Source: Paenibacillus dauci (GTDB lineage: Bacteria; Bacillota; Bacilli; Paenibacillales; Paenibacillaceae). From it: DNA of 64,000 bases. The notes under the pieces were generated by a model. It saw nothing but the letters and a program-made list of their open reading frames with translations. It made no database searches and was not told the DNA's origin. Position 1 is the first letter of the stretch, and the number at the start of each line of letters is the position of its first letter. Location: the NCBI RefSeq assembly GCF_000971985.1, contig NZ_LAQQ01000001.1, forward strand, positions 1,116,001 through 1,180,000, in the 5' to 3' direction. This document shows, piece by piece, positions 27,634 through 35,710 of this stretch. A program made the translations under genes and the position numbers.

Positions 27634-28740
27634 ATGAAACCTGTTTACACGGCATGCGTCGTTTGCTTCTCTCTTTTGGCAGCTATGTTTGTACCTTTTT
27701 CATTCATTAATGCAGCGGCGCCTTCCCTAGAATCTGCAGAGCAACTCGATCCGCAGACTCGTCAGCTGTTGGAAGACAGTTTATCGGTAACTGAACTTGA
27801 TCATGAAATTACACGAATTCGTCAGGAAGAAAATACCGCCCGTACCCGGTATCAACAACTGGAACAGCAAGCTCTGACCAGTGAGCAGCAGTTGAATGAT
27901 GCCAAAGTACAATCCGATAAAATACTGATTGCCTATTATACCGGAGAGCGGGAGCAATTACGCAATGCTTTCTGGGCGGCTGGTAGTATATCGGGAGTCA
28001 TTGCATTTTACGAATACTATAAAATGATTCTGGATCATGACCAGCAAATTATGACAGATTATCGAACCAGATATGAGCAGATACAGTCTATACGAAGCGA
28101 TTTGCTGCGTACTTCCACGGAGTTACGTACGATCGGCAGTCGTTTGACCGAACAGAGACAACATGTATCTTCTCTGCAAACCCGAATTCACAGCGGTCTT
28201 GCTTCCAGCTCGGAGCCGGATACTGCGAGACAACTGATCAATGAAATGAATGCCTACTGGGAGAATATTGGATTGTATGAAGTGAAGAATTATTTTCAGG
28301 CATTGGCTCAATCCATGCAGCAATTTCCCGCGTTTCTTGAATCGCAGCCGGGAGCTATTCGTACAAATGGTCGGCAGTATACGATTGTTATCGAGCAGCA
28401 GCAGTTGAATGATTTTCTGCATCAGACTGCCGGGTTGCCAGATAGCCTGCAATTCAATTTTGAACAGGATCGACTAGTTGTTCATGGACAAGAGGGGCAA
28501 CTGGCCTTGGAGATCATTGGTCATTATGAGATTGAAAATGCTCCGCAAAATACAATGCGTTTCCGGGTAGATCAGCTGATATTCAACGGATTTCGTCTAC
28601 CGGATACAACCTGCCAAATGCTAGAGAATGAGTTCGACCTGGGATTCTATCCTGAACAGATCATTCCTTATCTCAAAGCGACTTCGGTCGGGATTGTCCC
28701 TCAATCGATGACCGTACAGCTGGAGTTGTCACTCAAGTAA
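27634..28740 (+). CDS. Secreted coiled-coil protein, function unknown
   Basis: Not recognised. Sec signal peptide at about 1-28 (charged start, hydrophobic core, cleavage near 'NAAAPS'). Residues about 45-195 are rich in Gln, Glu, Arg and Leu heptads, resembling the coiled-coil domain of PcsB/CwlO-like wall proteins. After a short helix, residues about 245-368 form a beta-rich domain ('YTIVIEQQQLNDFL', 'LPDSLQFNFEQDRLVVHGQEG' region, 'FRVDQLIFNGFRLPDT') reminiscent of the YpmS/DUF2140 layout. GGAGG precedes the ATG. It is one of only two plus-strand genes and stands alone. A cell-surface regulatory or adaptor role is inference only. Confidence 0.75.
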   Translation: MKPVYTACVVCFSLLAAMFVPFSFINAAAPSLESAEQLDPQTRQLLEDSLSVTELDHEITRIRQEENTARTRYQQLEQQALTSEQQLNDAKVQSDKILIAYYTGEREQLRNAFWAAGSISGVIAFYEYYKMILDHDQQIMTDYRTRYEQIQSIRSDLLRTSTELRTIGSRLTEQRQHVSSLQTRIHSGLASSSEPDTARQLINEMNAYWENIGLYEVKNYFQALAQSMQQFPAFLESQPGAIRTNGRQYTIVIEQQQLNDFLHQTAGLPDSLQFNFEQDRLVVHGQEGQLALEIIGHYEIENAPQNTMRFRVDQLIFNGFRLPDTTCQMLENEFDLGFYPEQIIPYLKATSVGIVPQSMTVQLELSLK

Positions 28741-28765
28741 ACAAGCAACAAGAGTTAAAATAATC

Positions 28766-28791
28766 GCCTCTATACAGAAAAGTATGGAGGC
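28766..28791. repeat. Hairpin after the secreted coiled-coil gene
   Basis: GCCTC-ATAC paired with GTAT-GAGGC, each arm with one interrupting base, loop about 6 nt. There is no T-run, so it is a secondary structure rather than a terminator; the real terminator follows 30 bp later. Confidence 0.45.
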
Positions 28792-28819
28792 TCACTACTC
28801 CAGAATGAATAAGCATATT

Positions 28820-28858
28820 AAAAAGCGTCCTCTCCCTGATTGGAGAAGACGCTTTTTG
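28820..28858. terminator. Bidirectional terminator between convergent genes
   Basis: AAAAAGCGTC...GACGCTTTTT with inner CTCTCC/GGAG pairing. It has U-tracts on both strands and serves the plus-strand secreted gene and the minus-strand PIN-PhoH gene. Confidence 0.85.
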
Positions 28859-28868
28859 TTCATTTATA

Positions 28869-30200
28869 TTACAGCAGATCCGCAGCCAACTGAGCGAGTT
28901 TGGAACGCTCTCCTTTTTCCAGAGTAATATGACCGCTGATTCCTTCCTGTTTAAAATGCTCTACCACATGAGTCAGACCATTACTGATCGAATCGAGATA
29001 CGGATGATCGATCTGATCCGGATCGCCGACCAGTACAATTTTGCTGCCTTCACCGACACGGGATACAATTGTCTTCACTTCATGACGAGATAGATTCTGA
29101 GCTTCATCAATAATAATGAATTGTCCTGGAATCGACCGTCCACGGATATAGGTAAGTGCCTCTACCTGAATGCTGCCCAGTCCCATTAGAATCTTATCGA
29201 TATCTCCCGCTTTTTTGGTATCAAACAAGAACTCCAGGTTATCGTAGATAGGCTGCATCCAAGGGCGAAGCTTTTCATCTTTTTCTCCCGGTAGATAACC
29301 AATGTCTTTCCCCATGGGTACAACCGGACGGGCAATCAGCAGCTTTTTGTATTTTTGCTCATCTTCTACTTTGGATAATGAGGCCGCGAGTGCCAGCAAC
29401 GTTTTGCCTGTACCGGCTTTTCCTGTAATGGTAACCAGTGGAATATCATCATTGAGTAACAACTCCAGAGCCATCCGCTGCTGGGCATTACGTGCAGCTA
29501 TTCCCCATATCGGCTCATTGCTCAGGAAAAGTGGCTCCAGCTTGCTGCCATCATGACTGACTTTGAGCAGTGCGGACTTGCCGCTGCCCATTTCGTCTTT
29601 TAGAATTACAAATTCGTTGGGGTACAGCGTATAATTCAGGTTCAAGGCATTCACGGATAAATAACGGTTATTGTAGAAATCATCGATAGTCGCGGGATGA
29701 ACTTGAAGTGTCGTATAGCCTGTATAAATCTCATTGGGTTCGGCTGCGCGATCGGATAAGTAATCTTCTGTCAGCAGTCCGAGTACATCGGCTTTGACAC
29801 GAACAAGTACATCTTTACTCACCAGAATGACCTGACGAGGTTCGGCTTTCTCGCGTTCTTCCAAATCATAATTCAAAGCAACAGCCAGAATACGGTTATC
29901 ATTGGTGATCTCGCCAAACATCTCATGCACTTTGGCAAAGCTGCGATGGTTTAATTCAACCCGCAGTGTACCTCCATTTTCCAGCTGAACGCCATCATGA
30001 AGATGTCCTATTTCACGAAGCGCATCCAGCGAACGGGAGACGCCTCGGGCATTTCGCCCGATTTCATCCGCATTGCGTTTTTTTGAATCGATTTCTTCCA
30101 ATACCACTGCGGGAATAATTACATCATTTTCTTCAAAAGCGAAAATGGCATTCGGATCGTGAAGAAGCACATTGGTATCCAATACAAAAATCTTTTTCAT
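28869..30200 (-). CDS. ylaK: PIN domain-PhoH family ATPase (YlaK, PhoH2 type)
   Basis: Two-domain protein. An N-terminal PIN nuclease-like domain begins 'FVLDTNVLLHDPNAIF' (acidic residues Asp near 7, Glu near 35). The C-terminal PhoH ATPase has Walker A 'TGKAGTGKTLLALAA' near 260 and 'IIDEAQNLSRHEVKTI' near 365. PhoH2 proteins are reported RNA helicase/RNases. ATG 30200 (443 aa) is chosen over a longer frame because it begins the PIN domain and has a G-rich ribosome-binding site 6-7 nt upstream; B. subtilis YlaK is of the same size. It is preceded by a structured leader with its own promoter and terminator. Confidence 0.88.
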   Translation of the reverse strand: MKKIFVLDTNVLLHDPNAIFAFEENDVIIPAVVLEEIDSKKRNADEIGRNARGVSRSLDALREIGHLHDGVQLENGGTLRVELNHRSFAKVHEMFGEITNDNRILAVALNYDLEEREKAEPRQVILVSKDVLVRVKADVLGLLTEDYLSDRAAEPNEIYTGYTTLQVHPATIDDFYNNRYLSVNALNLNYTLYPNEFVILKDEMGSGKSALLKVSHDGSKLEPLFLSNEPIWGIAARNAQQRMALELLLNDDIPLVTITGKAGTGKTLLALAASLSKVEDEQKYKKLLIARPVVPMGKDIGYLPGEKDEKLRPWMQPIYDNLEFLFDTKKAGDIDKILMGLGSIQVEALTYIRGRSIPGQFIIIDEAQNLSRHEVKTIVSRVGEGSKIVLVGDPDQIDHPYLDSISNGLTHVVEHFKQEGISGHITLEKGERSKLAQLAADLL

Positions 30201-30303
30201 GGAGATTCCCCCCTGGGTACGAATTGTTTGTGATCTCTGATGCCTCCAGCTTATGCTTCCCGCTTCCTGAACCGCCAAGCCTCACCCTCCACTTGATATA
30301 AAA

Positions 30304-30337
30304 CAAAAAAGCCCGGGTTATACAGCACCCAGACTTG
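30304..30337 (-). terminator. Terminator upstream of ylaK (leader attenuator or end of a small RNA)
   Basis: Ten-base-pair stem counting G-U pairs (30309-30318 with 30327-30336), followed on the minus strand by TTTTTT. It lies about 105 nt before the ylaK ATG and downstream of a good promoter, so it either ends a roughly 200-nt RNA or attenuates ylaK. Confidence 0.75.
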
Positions 30338-30374
30338 TCCTATCATTATAATATAATTTGAAAAAATCACAGCA

Positions 30375-30511
30375 AGCCGCACCTTTGGCATACAGCTGAA
30401 TAAGAGTTGGATTTGGCACATGTGAAATAATTCCATCACATGATAGTGTATTACACATACATTGCGGCATCCCAAAACCTCCAATCCCTGCTTCAGCGAA
30501 TAGTAAGGTGC
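30375..30511 (-). ncRNA. Putative structured RNA (leader or small RNA) before ylaK
   Basis: The predicted transcript starts near 30511. By hand it folds into a rod: GCACCUU with AAGGUGC (7 bp) closes the structure, GCUGAA pairs with UUCAGC, then an asymmetric internal loop (about 12 and 8 nt), then GGUUUUGG with CCAAAUCC (one U-U mismatch), and a CAUGUGA/UCACAUG hairpin near the tip. I do not recognise it as a known riboswitch. The rod with a central bubble recalls 6S RNA, but it is short for that class. Confidence 0.4.
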
Positions 30512-30517
30512 ACGGAT

Positions 30518-30545
30518 ATTATAGCATAGATATTGCCCTTTTCAA
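30518..30545 (-). promoter_or_regulatory. Strong promoter in front of the ylaK leader
   Basis: On the minus strand TTGAAA (30540-30545), 16-bp spacer, TATAAT (30518-30523) with an extended TGC in front. Confidence 0.7.
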
Positions 30546-30613
30546 ATGTGAGATAGTAGGTGTTTTGGTTACTATAATAATTCATTTTCTAGGAATAAAT
30601 AGACATTTTACAA

Positions 30614-30655
30614 CAAAAAAAGAACAGGTTTCTGCCTAAGCAGAAACCTGTTCTT
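30614..30655 (-). terminator. Terminator after the LCP gene
   Basis: A 15-bp perfect stem (AGAACAGGTTTCTGC and its complement, 30621-30654) followed on the minus strand by TTTTTTTG. A T-run also exists in the other direction. Confidence 0.9.
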
Positions 30656-30704
30656 TTCTTTCCGATCTATTAACAATACATACGGAGTTTATGATATTCC
30701 ACTT

Positions 30705-31856
30705 TTATTTTGCAGTTGCTGACTGACCTGTACTTTCTGTGGAAGTACCTGTACCGTCAAATTGATCCGAATGTGTTGCTGTTCCGTTTAGTTCATCCTG
30801 AAGTGCCTGCTTGGCGTTAGCCAGCTCGGTTTCATTGATGTATACATACGGGCTCTTCCAATCTCCTGTAACCGGCATATACTTGATATTCGCTTTTGGA
30901 ATATCCCAGTAAGTGGTTAACAGATTGGTGAACTGACTGCCTTCAATATCCGTCTCCATATTATCATCGACCGACTGGATAATTGAACTCAGCTTCGCTA
31001 CACCACTGAACGATTGAACTTTATCCACTACAGAATTCAGTACTTCGTTCTGACGTTTGTTACGATCAAAGTCACTGGATTCCTGTGTGCGTGGGCTACA
31101 AGAACTGCTGGAATGACGATAACGTACATATCCAAGAGCTTGTTCCCCATTCAGATGCTGCGGCCCTTTTTTGATATTGATATTGGTTCCGTCTGCACGG
31201 TCAATATAACACATATTCATGGCTGCATCGACATCCACACCACCTACAGCATCTACAACATCACTGAAGCCCTGGAAATTAATAACTGTCGTATAATCGA
31301 CATCCACTCCCAGATATTTCCCCAGCATGGTCTGCATTTCCTGCATGGCGTTATCCGTGCCTTTTTTCTTATCTTCCGCATAGAATTTAGGATAATACGC
31401 ATTCAGCTTGTTGGGAATATATCCATCCAGCTGGAAGTACGTATCCCGCGGCAGTGATACGATTGTGGCAGACTTGGTCTCCGGATTCAGCGTAGCTACC
31501 ATAACTACGTCGGTAAGACGTGTACCGGTCTCTTTGCGATAATCCGTACCGAGCAGAGCCATCGTAATCGGCTTTTCTTTGGCAGATTTCTCAGGAACTC
31601 TGGTATCTACAATACCTGGAGTCTGACCTGTACCACCTTTACCTTCGAACATTCCCTGCAGCTGATAATAAAGAATACCAGCGTACGCCATAACACCTAC
31701 AATTGCCAGCAGAATCACGATTAGCAGAATCTGCATAAACCGTTTAAAGCCGCTAACTTTTTTCTTTTGTTTTTTATTGGACTTGGGATTGCCGGCTTTT
31801 TGCGATTTGGCCTTGCCCCCCGCACGCGGCGGAAGTCCTCCTGTAGTCGTACTCAT
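30705..31856 (-). CDS. LytR-CpsA-Psr (LCP) family cell-wall glycopolymer ligase
   Basis: Membrane-anchored transferase attaching anionic glycopolymers such as teichoic acids to peptidoglycan. A basic Lys-rich cytoplasmic tail and one transmembrane helix (about 41-66) precede the LCP domain: 'MALLGTDYRKETGTRLTDVVMVATLNP' region, then 'IVSLPRDTYFQL' (the Arg-Asp pyrophosphate-binding segment), 'VNFQGFSDVVDAVGGVDVD' and 'HLNGEQALGYVRYRHSSS', all in family order. The C-terminal tail is Ser/Thr-rich. ATG 31856 (383 aa) is the best start (AGGTG 9 nt upstream) but others are possible. Which of TagT/U/V it matches cannot be told. Confidence 0.9.
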   Translation of the reverse strand: MSTTTGGLPPRAGGKAKSQKAGNPKSNKKQKKKVSGFKRFMQILLIVILLAIVGVMAYAGILYYQLQGMFEGKGGTGQTPGIVDTRVPEKSAKEKPITMALLGTDYRKETGTRLTDVVMVATLNPETKSATIVSLPRDTYFQLDGYIPNKLNAYYPKFYAEDKKKGTDNAMQEMQTMLGKYLGVDVDYTTVINFQGFSDVVDAVGGVDVDAAMNMCYIDRADGTNINIKKGPQHLNGEQALGYVRYRHSSSSCSPRTQESSDFDRNKRQNEVLNSVVDKVQSFSGVAKLSSIIQSVDDNMETDIEGSQFTNLLTTYWDIPKANIKYMPVTGDWKSPYVYINETELANAKQALQDELNGTATHSDQFDGTGTSTESTGQSATAK

Positions 31857-31899
31857 TGCTCTCAACACCTGTTCCATCGTTATTAGATAATGTAGTGAA

Positions 31900-31951
31900 G
31901 GTGGCTGCTCCATCCTATGCTGATCACCAGCATACTCAGGATTCAGCCACC
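31900..31951. repeat. Large interrupted inverted repeat between typA and the LCP gene
   Basis: GGTGGCTG (31900-31907) pairs with CAGCCACC (31944-31951); inside, ATCCT pairs with AGGAT and ATGCTG with CAGCAT. The stem totals about 19 bp with small internal loops. No U-tract follows on the minus strand, so it may be an mRNA 3'-end stabiliser or leader structure rather than a standard terminator. Confidence 0.6.
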
Positions 31952-31998
31952 TACTATAATGAAGAATTCAGATTATAATTGCAACTTCACGACCGGAA

Positions 31999-33843
31999 TT
32001 AGCTGTTTTGTGCTGCTTTGCGGTGTTTCTCAGCACGTTCGCGCTCACTCTTGTTCAAGATCTTTTTGCGAAGGCGAATGGCTTTCGGCGTGATTTCACA
32101 ATACTCATCATCGTTCAGGTATTCCAGAGCTTGCTCCAGAGAGAACAGACGCGGAGTTTTCATTTTAACGGTGTCATCTTTGGTAGCAGAACGAACGTTA
32201 GTCAGCTGCTTTTCTTTACAAATGTTAACGACGATATCGTTATCACGAGTATGTTCACCAACGATCATACCTTCATAGATTTCAGCACCCGGTTCAACGA
32301 ACAGTGTACCGCGATCTTCAACAGACAGAATACCGTACAGTGTGGAAGAACCATTCTCACTGGATACGAGTACGCCCTGGTGACGTCCGCCAACCTGTCC
32401 TGCTACCAGCGGTCCGTAGCTATCGAACGCATGGTTCATAATACCGTAACCACGAGTCAGTGTCAGGAAGTACGTACGATATCCGATCAGACCACGTGCA
32501 GGAATCAGGAATTCCAGACGAACCTGTCCGCTGCCATTGTTAACCATGTTAACCATCTCAGCTTTGCGGCTTCCAAGACTTTCCATAACTGCGCCCATGC
32601 TTTCTTCAGGCACATCGATCATCAGACGCTCGATTGGCTCCATGCGAGTACCGTCGATTTCACGAACGATAACTTCAGGCTTGGACACCTGCAGCTCATA
32701 ACCTTCACGACGCATGTTCTCAATCAGGATACCCAGGTGAAGCTCACCACGTCCGGATACGACATAAGCATCTGGACTTTCTGTTTCGTCTACACGCAGA
32801 CTCACATCAGTCTCCAGCTCTTTGAACAGACGGTCACGCAGACGACGCGATGTTACCCATTTACCTTCACGACCTGCAAATGGACTGTTGTTCACGAGGA
32901 ACGTCATTTGCAGTGTAGGCTCATCGATTTTCAGAACTGGCAGTGCTTCCGGATTCTGTGGATCAGCAATTGTCTCACCGATGTTGATATCCTTGATACC
33001 AGCCAGTGCGATGATGTCACCTGCACCTGCTTCTTCAACTTCGACACGTTTCAGACCCTGGAATCCAAACAGCTTCTCGACACGTGCTGTTTTCTTCTGT
33101 CCTTCGCGGGTAATAACCGTTACGGATTGACCTTGACGGATAATACCACGGTTAACGCGACCAACAGCGATACGACCCAGATATTCGTTGTAGTCCATCA
33201 GTGTAACGAGGAACTGCAGCGGCTGTTCTGTATCTTCGGTTGGAGCAGGGATTTTGCTTACTACAGTTTCGTAGATTGCTTGCATGTTATCGTCCTGTTT
33301 GGCAGGATCATCTTCCATGCTGGAAGTACCGTTCAATGCAGAAGCATAAACAACCGGGAAGTCCAGCTGATCATCGTTAGCACCCAGCTCGATAAACAGT
33401 TCCAGTACTTCGTCAATAACTTCAGCAGGACGAGCTGCCGGACGGTCGATTTTGTTCACGACAACGATAGGTGTCAGGTTGTGCTCCAGTGCTTTGCGCA
33501 GTACGAATTTCGTTTGCGGCATGCAACCTTCATAAGCATCAACAACCAGCAGTACACCATCAACCATTTTCATAATACGTTCTACTTCACCACCGAAATC
33601 GGCGTGACCCGGAGTATCCACGATATTAATAAGATAATCTTTATAGGTAATAGCTGTATTTTTAGCCAGAATCGTAATACCGCGTTCGCGCTCCAAATCA
33701 TTGGAATCCATTGCGCGGTCCTGCAAAGTCTCGTGATCACGGAAAATGCCGGATTGTTGCAACAGTTTGTCCACCAGTGTTGTTTTACCATGGTCAACGT
33801 GGGCAATAATGGCGATATTGCGGATATTCTCTCTCAAATGCAT
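31999..33843 (-). CDS. typA: Ribosome-associated GTPase TypA/BipA
   Basis: Translational GTPase related to EF-G, involved in ribosome assembly and stress or cold adaptation. G1 loop 'AHVDHGKTTLVDKLL' near residue 14, switch 'RERGITILAKNTA', G3 'DTPGHADFGGEVERIM', G4 'NKIDRP'; EF-G-like domains III and V and the BipA-specific C-terminal domain follow ('GRGELHLGILIENMRREG', 'ARGLIGYRTYFLT'). ATG 33843 (614 aa) has GGAG 6 nt upstream. Separated from the preceding membrane-protein gene by a stem-loop. Confidence 0.96.
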   Translation of the reverse strand: MHLRENIRNIAIIAHVDHGKTTLVDKLLQQSGIFRDHETLQDRAMDSNDLERERGITILAKNTAITYKDYLINIVDTPGHADFGGEVERIMKMVDGVLLVVDAYEGCMPQTKFVLRKALEHNLTPIVVVNKIDRPAARPAEVIDEVLELFIELGANDDQLDFPVVYASALNGTSSMEDDPAKQDDNMQAIYETVVSKIPAPTEDTEQPLQFLVTLMDYNEYLGRIAVGRVNRGIIRQGQSVTVITREGQKKTARVEKLFGFQGLKRVEVEEAGAGDIIALAGIKDINIGETIADPQNPEALPVLKIDEPTLQMTFLVNNSPFAGREGKWVTSRRLRDRLFKELETDVSLRVDETESPDAYVVSGRGELHLGILIENMRREGYELQVSKPEVIVREIDGTRMEPIERLMIDVPEESMGAVMESLGSRKAEMVNMVNNGSGQVRLEFLIPARGLIGYRTYFLTLTRGYGIMNHAFDSYGPLVAGQVGGRHQGVLVSSENGSSTLYGILSVEDRGTLFVEPGAEIYEGMIVGEHTRDNDIVVNICKEKQLTNVRSATKDDTVKMKTPRLFSLEQALEYLNDDEYCEITPKAIRLRKKILNKSERERAEKHRKAAQNS

Positions 33844-33871
33844 AAAATTCTCCAAATCCTCTCCAGAAAAT

Positions 33872-33898
33872 GAGCGTCGGTCAACGAAGCCGACGCTC
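33872..33898 (-). terminator. Hairpin upstream of typA
   Basis: A perfect 9-bp G/C-rich stem (GAGCGTCGG with CCGACGCTC), 9-nt loop, followed on the minus strand by ATTTTC. It probably ends the transcript of the 33999-34496 gene; the short U-tract makes partial read-through into typA likely. Confidence 0.6.
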
Positions 33899-33998
33899 TA
33901 CTATTTATTATAAAAAAATTGTAAAAACCGTCATTAGTAAACTGATTCATTATTCATTATACGGCATAACTCATATAAATCAAGCTTAATCATACTTA

Positions 33999-34496
33999 TT
34001 ACCAGCCTCTTTTGGAATTAGTTCGGCTGAACAGCATCCATATTCCGCCGCCAATCAGCAGCAAAGCGATCAGGTAGAAAGCCGATGCTCCCAGCAGGCT
34101 GAAAAAGAGAAAAATGATAGATAATGCACCCAGAACAACCGCAGCAAAACCAACATTACGAGATATGGCAGAAGACGAAACCATATAATATTCATACAGT
34201 CCTACAGCAATACCAAGCAGCAGCAGCGGCCACAAGTAGGCCATTAATGACCAGCCCCAGATATTGCAAAAGAAAAACAAAATCCCGTATACGGTCAGTA
34301 TACCTGCCGGAATCAGTACATACGAAGAAGCACTGCGACTAAAATAAACCAACTGCAGCAGTACACCTGGCAACAAAATAAGCAGCGGCCAGAAAACATG
34401 TCCAATAAAAGCAAATACACCCAGCTTGCCAAGCAAAATGACCAGTCCGGCCAGTATAATAAATATTGCGATAACTCCCTGATTACGATTCGTCAT
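33999..34496 (-). CDS. Multi-pass membrane protein (LiaF/LiaI-like transmembrane region)
   Basis: 165 residues, mostly hydrophobic, with about six predicted helices arranged in hairpins ('GVIAIFIILAGLVILLGKLG' first, 'ALLLIGGGIWMLFSR' last). The pattern of a glycine-rich first hairpin, then 'FWPLLILLPGVLL' and 'LWPLLLLGIAVGLY', resembles the membrane domain of LiaI/LiaF and related DUF5668 proteins (inference). No catalytic motif. No enzymatic role can be assigned. Confidence 0.65.
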   Translation of the reverse strand: MTNRNQGVIAIFIILAGLVILLGKLGVFAFIGHVFWPLLILLPGVLLQLVYFSRSASSYVLIPAGILTVYGILFFFCNIWGWSLMAYLWPLLLLGIAVGLYEYYMVSSSAISRNVGFAAVVLGALSIIFLFFSLLGASAFYLIALLLIGGGIWMLFSRTNSKRGW

Positions 34497-34842
34497 ATTA
34501 CGCTTTCCTCCCAGCCGTTTTTATTCCGGTACAGCAGCTGATCCAGTGTTTTTCCATACATTTAGTGTATCCGATCTTCCGCAAAAAGACTACCCGAAAG
34601 GAGTCCCTCGCCCACGGTATACCACAGATCCAGCGGTTAGTATTACGGTTATTCTGGTTATTAATACAACATGCCATCTTGATCTGACGATCTGCGAATA
34701 TTTACGGAATCAGGCATTCCCTATATACCCAATCTGCAGAATCACCTTGATTCATGTGATGAACCTGTCATGGTAACCAGACACATGCTGGTATATTATT
34801 ATTATCGGCTAATCTGGGCAAACTTAAAGGAGTGGAGACATT
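34497..34842. other. Divergent intergenic region between the membrane-protein gene and terC
   Basis: 346 bp with no plausible gene. It must contain both promoters, but no pair of boxes with correct spacing stood out. I looked for the manganese (yybP-ykoY) riboswitch often found before terC-type genes and did not see its conserved segments. AAGGAGTGG at the right end is the terC ribosome-binding site. Confidence 0.5.
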
Positions 34843-35523
34843 TTGGATATTACTCAAGCCAGCTTTTGGCTGGCACTCTTAAACATCATCTTTATCGACC
34901 TTATTCTGGCAGGCGATAATGCTATTGTTATCGGTCTGGCTGCACGTAAGCTGCCGCAGCAAACACAGAAAAAAGCTATTCTCTACGGTATGTTTGGAGC
35001 GGTTATCATTCGAATTGTAGCAACAATTGCCGTTATCTGGCTGCTGCAGATTCCATGGCTGCTTGTCGTTGGTGGTCTGCTGCTGATTGTAATTGCCTAC
35101 AAGCTGCTTACCGATAATGAAGATCATAAAGATGTCAAAGCAGGCACTTCTCTCTGGAGTGCAGTCTGGACCATTATCGTAGCCGATGCAGCTATGGGAC
35201 TGGATAATGTTATCGCCGTCGCGGGTGCTGCCAACCAGCACATCGGTCTCGTGATTATTGGTCTGTGTATCAGCGTGCCTATCGTAGTATGGGGCAGTAC
35301 GATCTTCATCAAACTGACTAATCGTTTTCCATGGATTATCTATGTGGGTAGTGCAGTACTTGCATATACCGCTTCCCATATGATTACCGAAGAAAATCGT
35401 CTGCATGGTGTATTTGAAGCTCACCCGCTGTGGAGATGGATATTCGTTGTTTTCATTATTATCGGTGTACTACTGGCTGGATATTTGAAAAATCGTCAGA
35501 CTGCCAATCGTACAGCTTCTTAA
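34843..35523 (+). CDS. TerC family integral membrane protein (YjbE/YkoY-type, probable metal export)
   Basis: 226 residues, about seven hydrophobic helices. Two acidic membrane motifs define the family: 'DLILAGDNAIVIG' (about 18-30) and 'DAAMGLDNVIAVAG' (about 115-128), likely metal ligands. In B. subtilis, related YceF/YkoY (MeeF/MeeY) proteins load manganese onto secreted proteins. The start is TTG at 34843: AAGGAGTGG is about 7 nt upstream and no ATG fits. One of two plus-strand genes, with its own terminator. Substrate is by family only. Confidence 0.85.
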   Translation: MDITQASFWLALLNIIFIDLILAGDNAIVIGLAARKLPQQTQKKAILYGMFGAVIIRIVATIAVIWLLQIPWLLVVGGLLLIVIAYKLLTDNEDHKDVKAGTSLWSAVWTIIVADAAMGLDNVIAVAGAANQHIGLVIIGLCISVPIVVWGSTIFIKLTNRFPWIIYVGSAVLAYTASHMITEENRLHGVFEAHPLWRWIFVVFIIIGVLLAGYLKNRQTANRTAS

Positions 35524-35616
35524 CTACCGTTCCACTATACCGTGCAAAATATCCAACTAATTGTGGTACGAATTCGATTTTTATATGCTTTATAAGCATT
35601 TATGAATAGATACAAA

Positions 35617-35680
35617 AAAAACAGCTGCAAATCCGTTTTCCACGGCCTTATGGGCCGGGATGGGGTTGCAGCTGTTTTGT
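35617..35680. terminator. Bidirectional terminator with nested hairpin, between terC and thiI
   Basis: An outer 10-bp arm ACAGCTGCAA/TTGCAGCTGT (35621-35630 and 35666-35675) encloses an inner GGCC/GGCC hairpin. Runs of A before and T after give U-tracts on both strands. Confidence 0.85.
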
Positions 35681-35710
35681 TATGCTTTTATATATGCAAT
35701 AGGCGATAAA

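Noticed and set aside
30251-30484. 77-codon open frame on the minus strand before ylaK
   Set aside because: It runs through the structured leader and terminator, lacks a ribosome-binding site and has no recognisable sequence.
30375-30511. Firm call of 6S RNA for the structured element before ylaK
   Set aside because: Rod shape with a central bubble fits loosely, but the closed structure is only about 135 nt and is followed by a separate terminator; no sequence hallmark could be confirmed.
32008-33873. 621-codon open frame on the plus strand, antisense to typA
   Set aside because: It lies exactly opposite typA, its product is Cys/Phe/Gln-rich with no recognisable domain, and no ribosome-binding site is evident. 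It is an effect of the codon bias of typA.
34497-34842. Manganese-sensing yybP-ykoY riboswitch before terC
   Set aside because: Expected from family context, but the conserved segments are not present in the leader.
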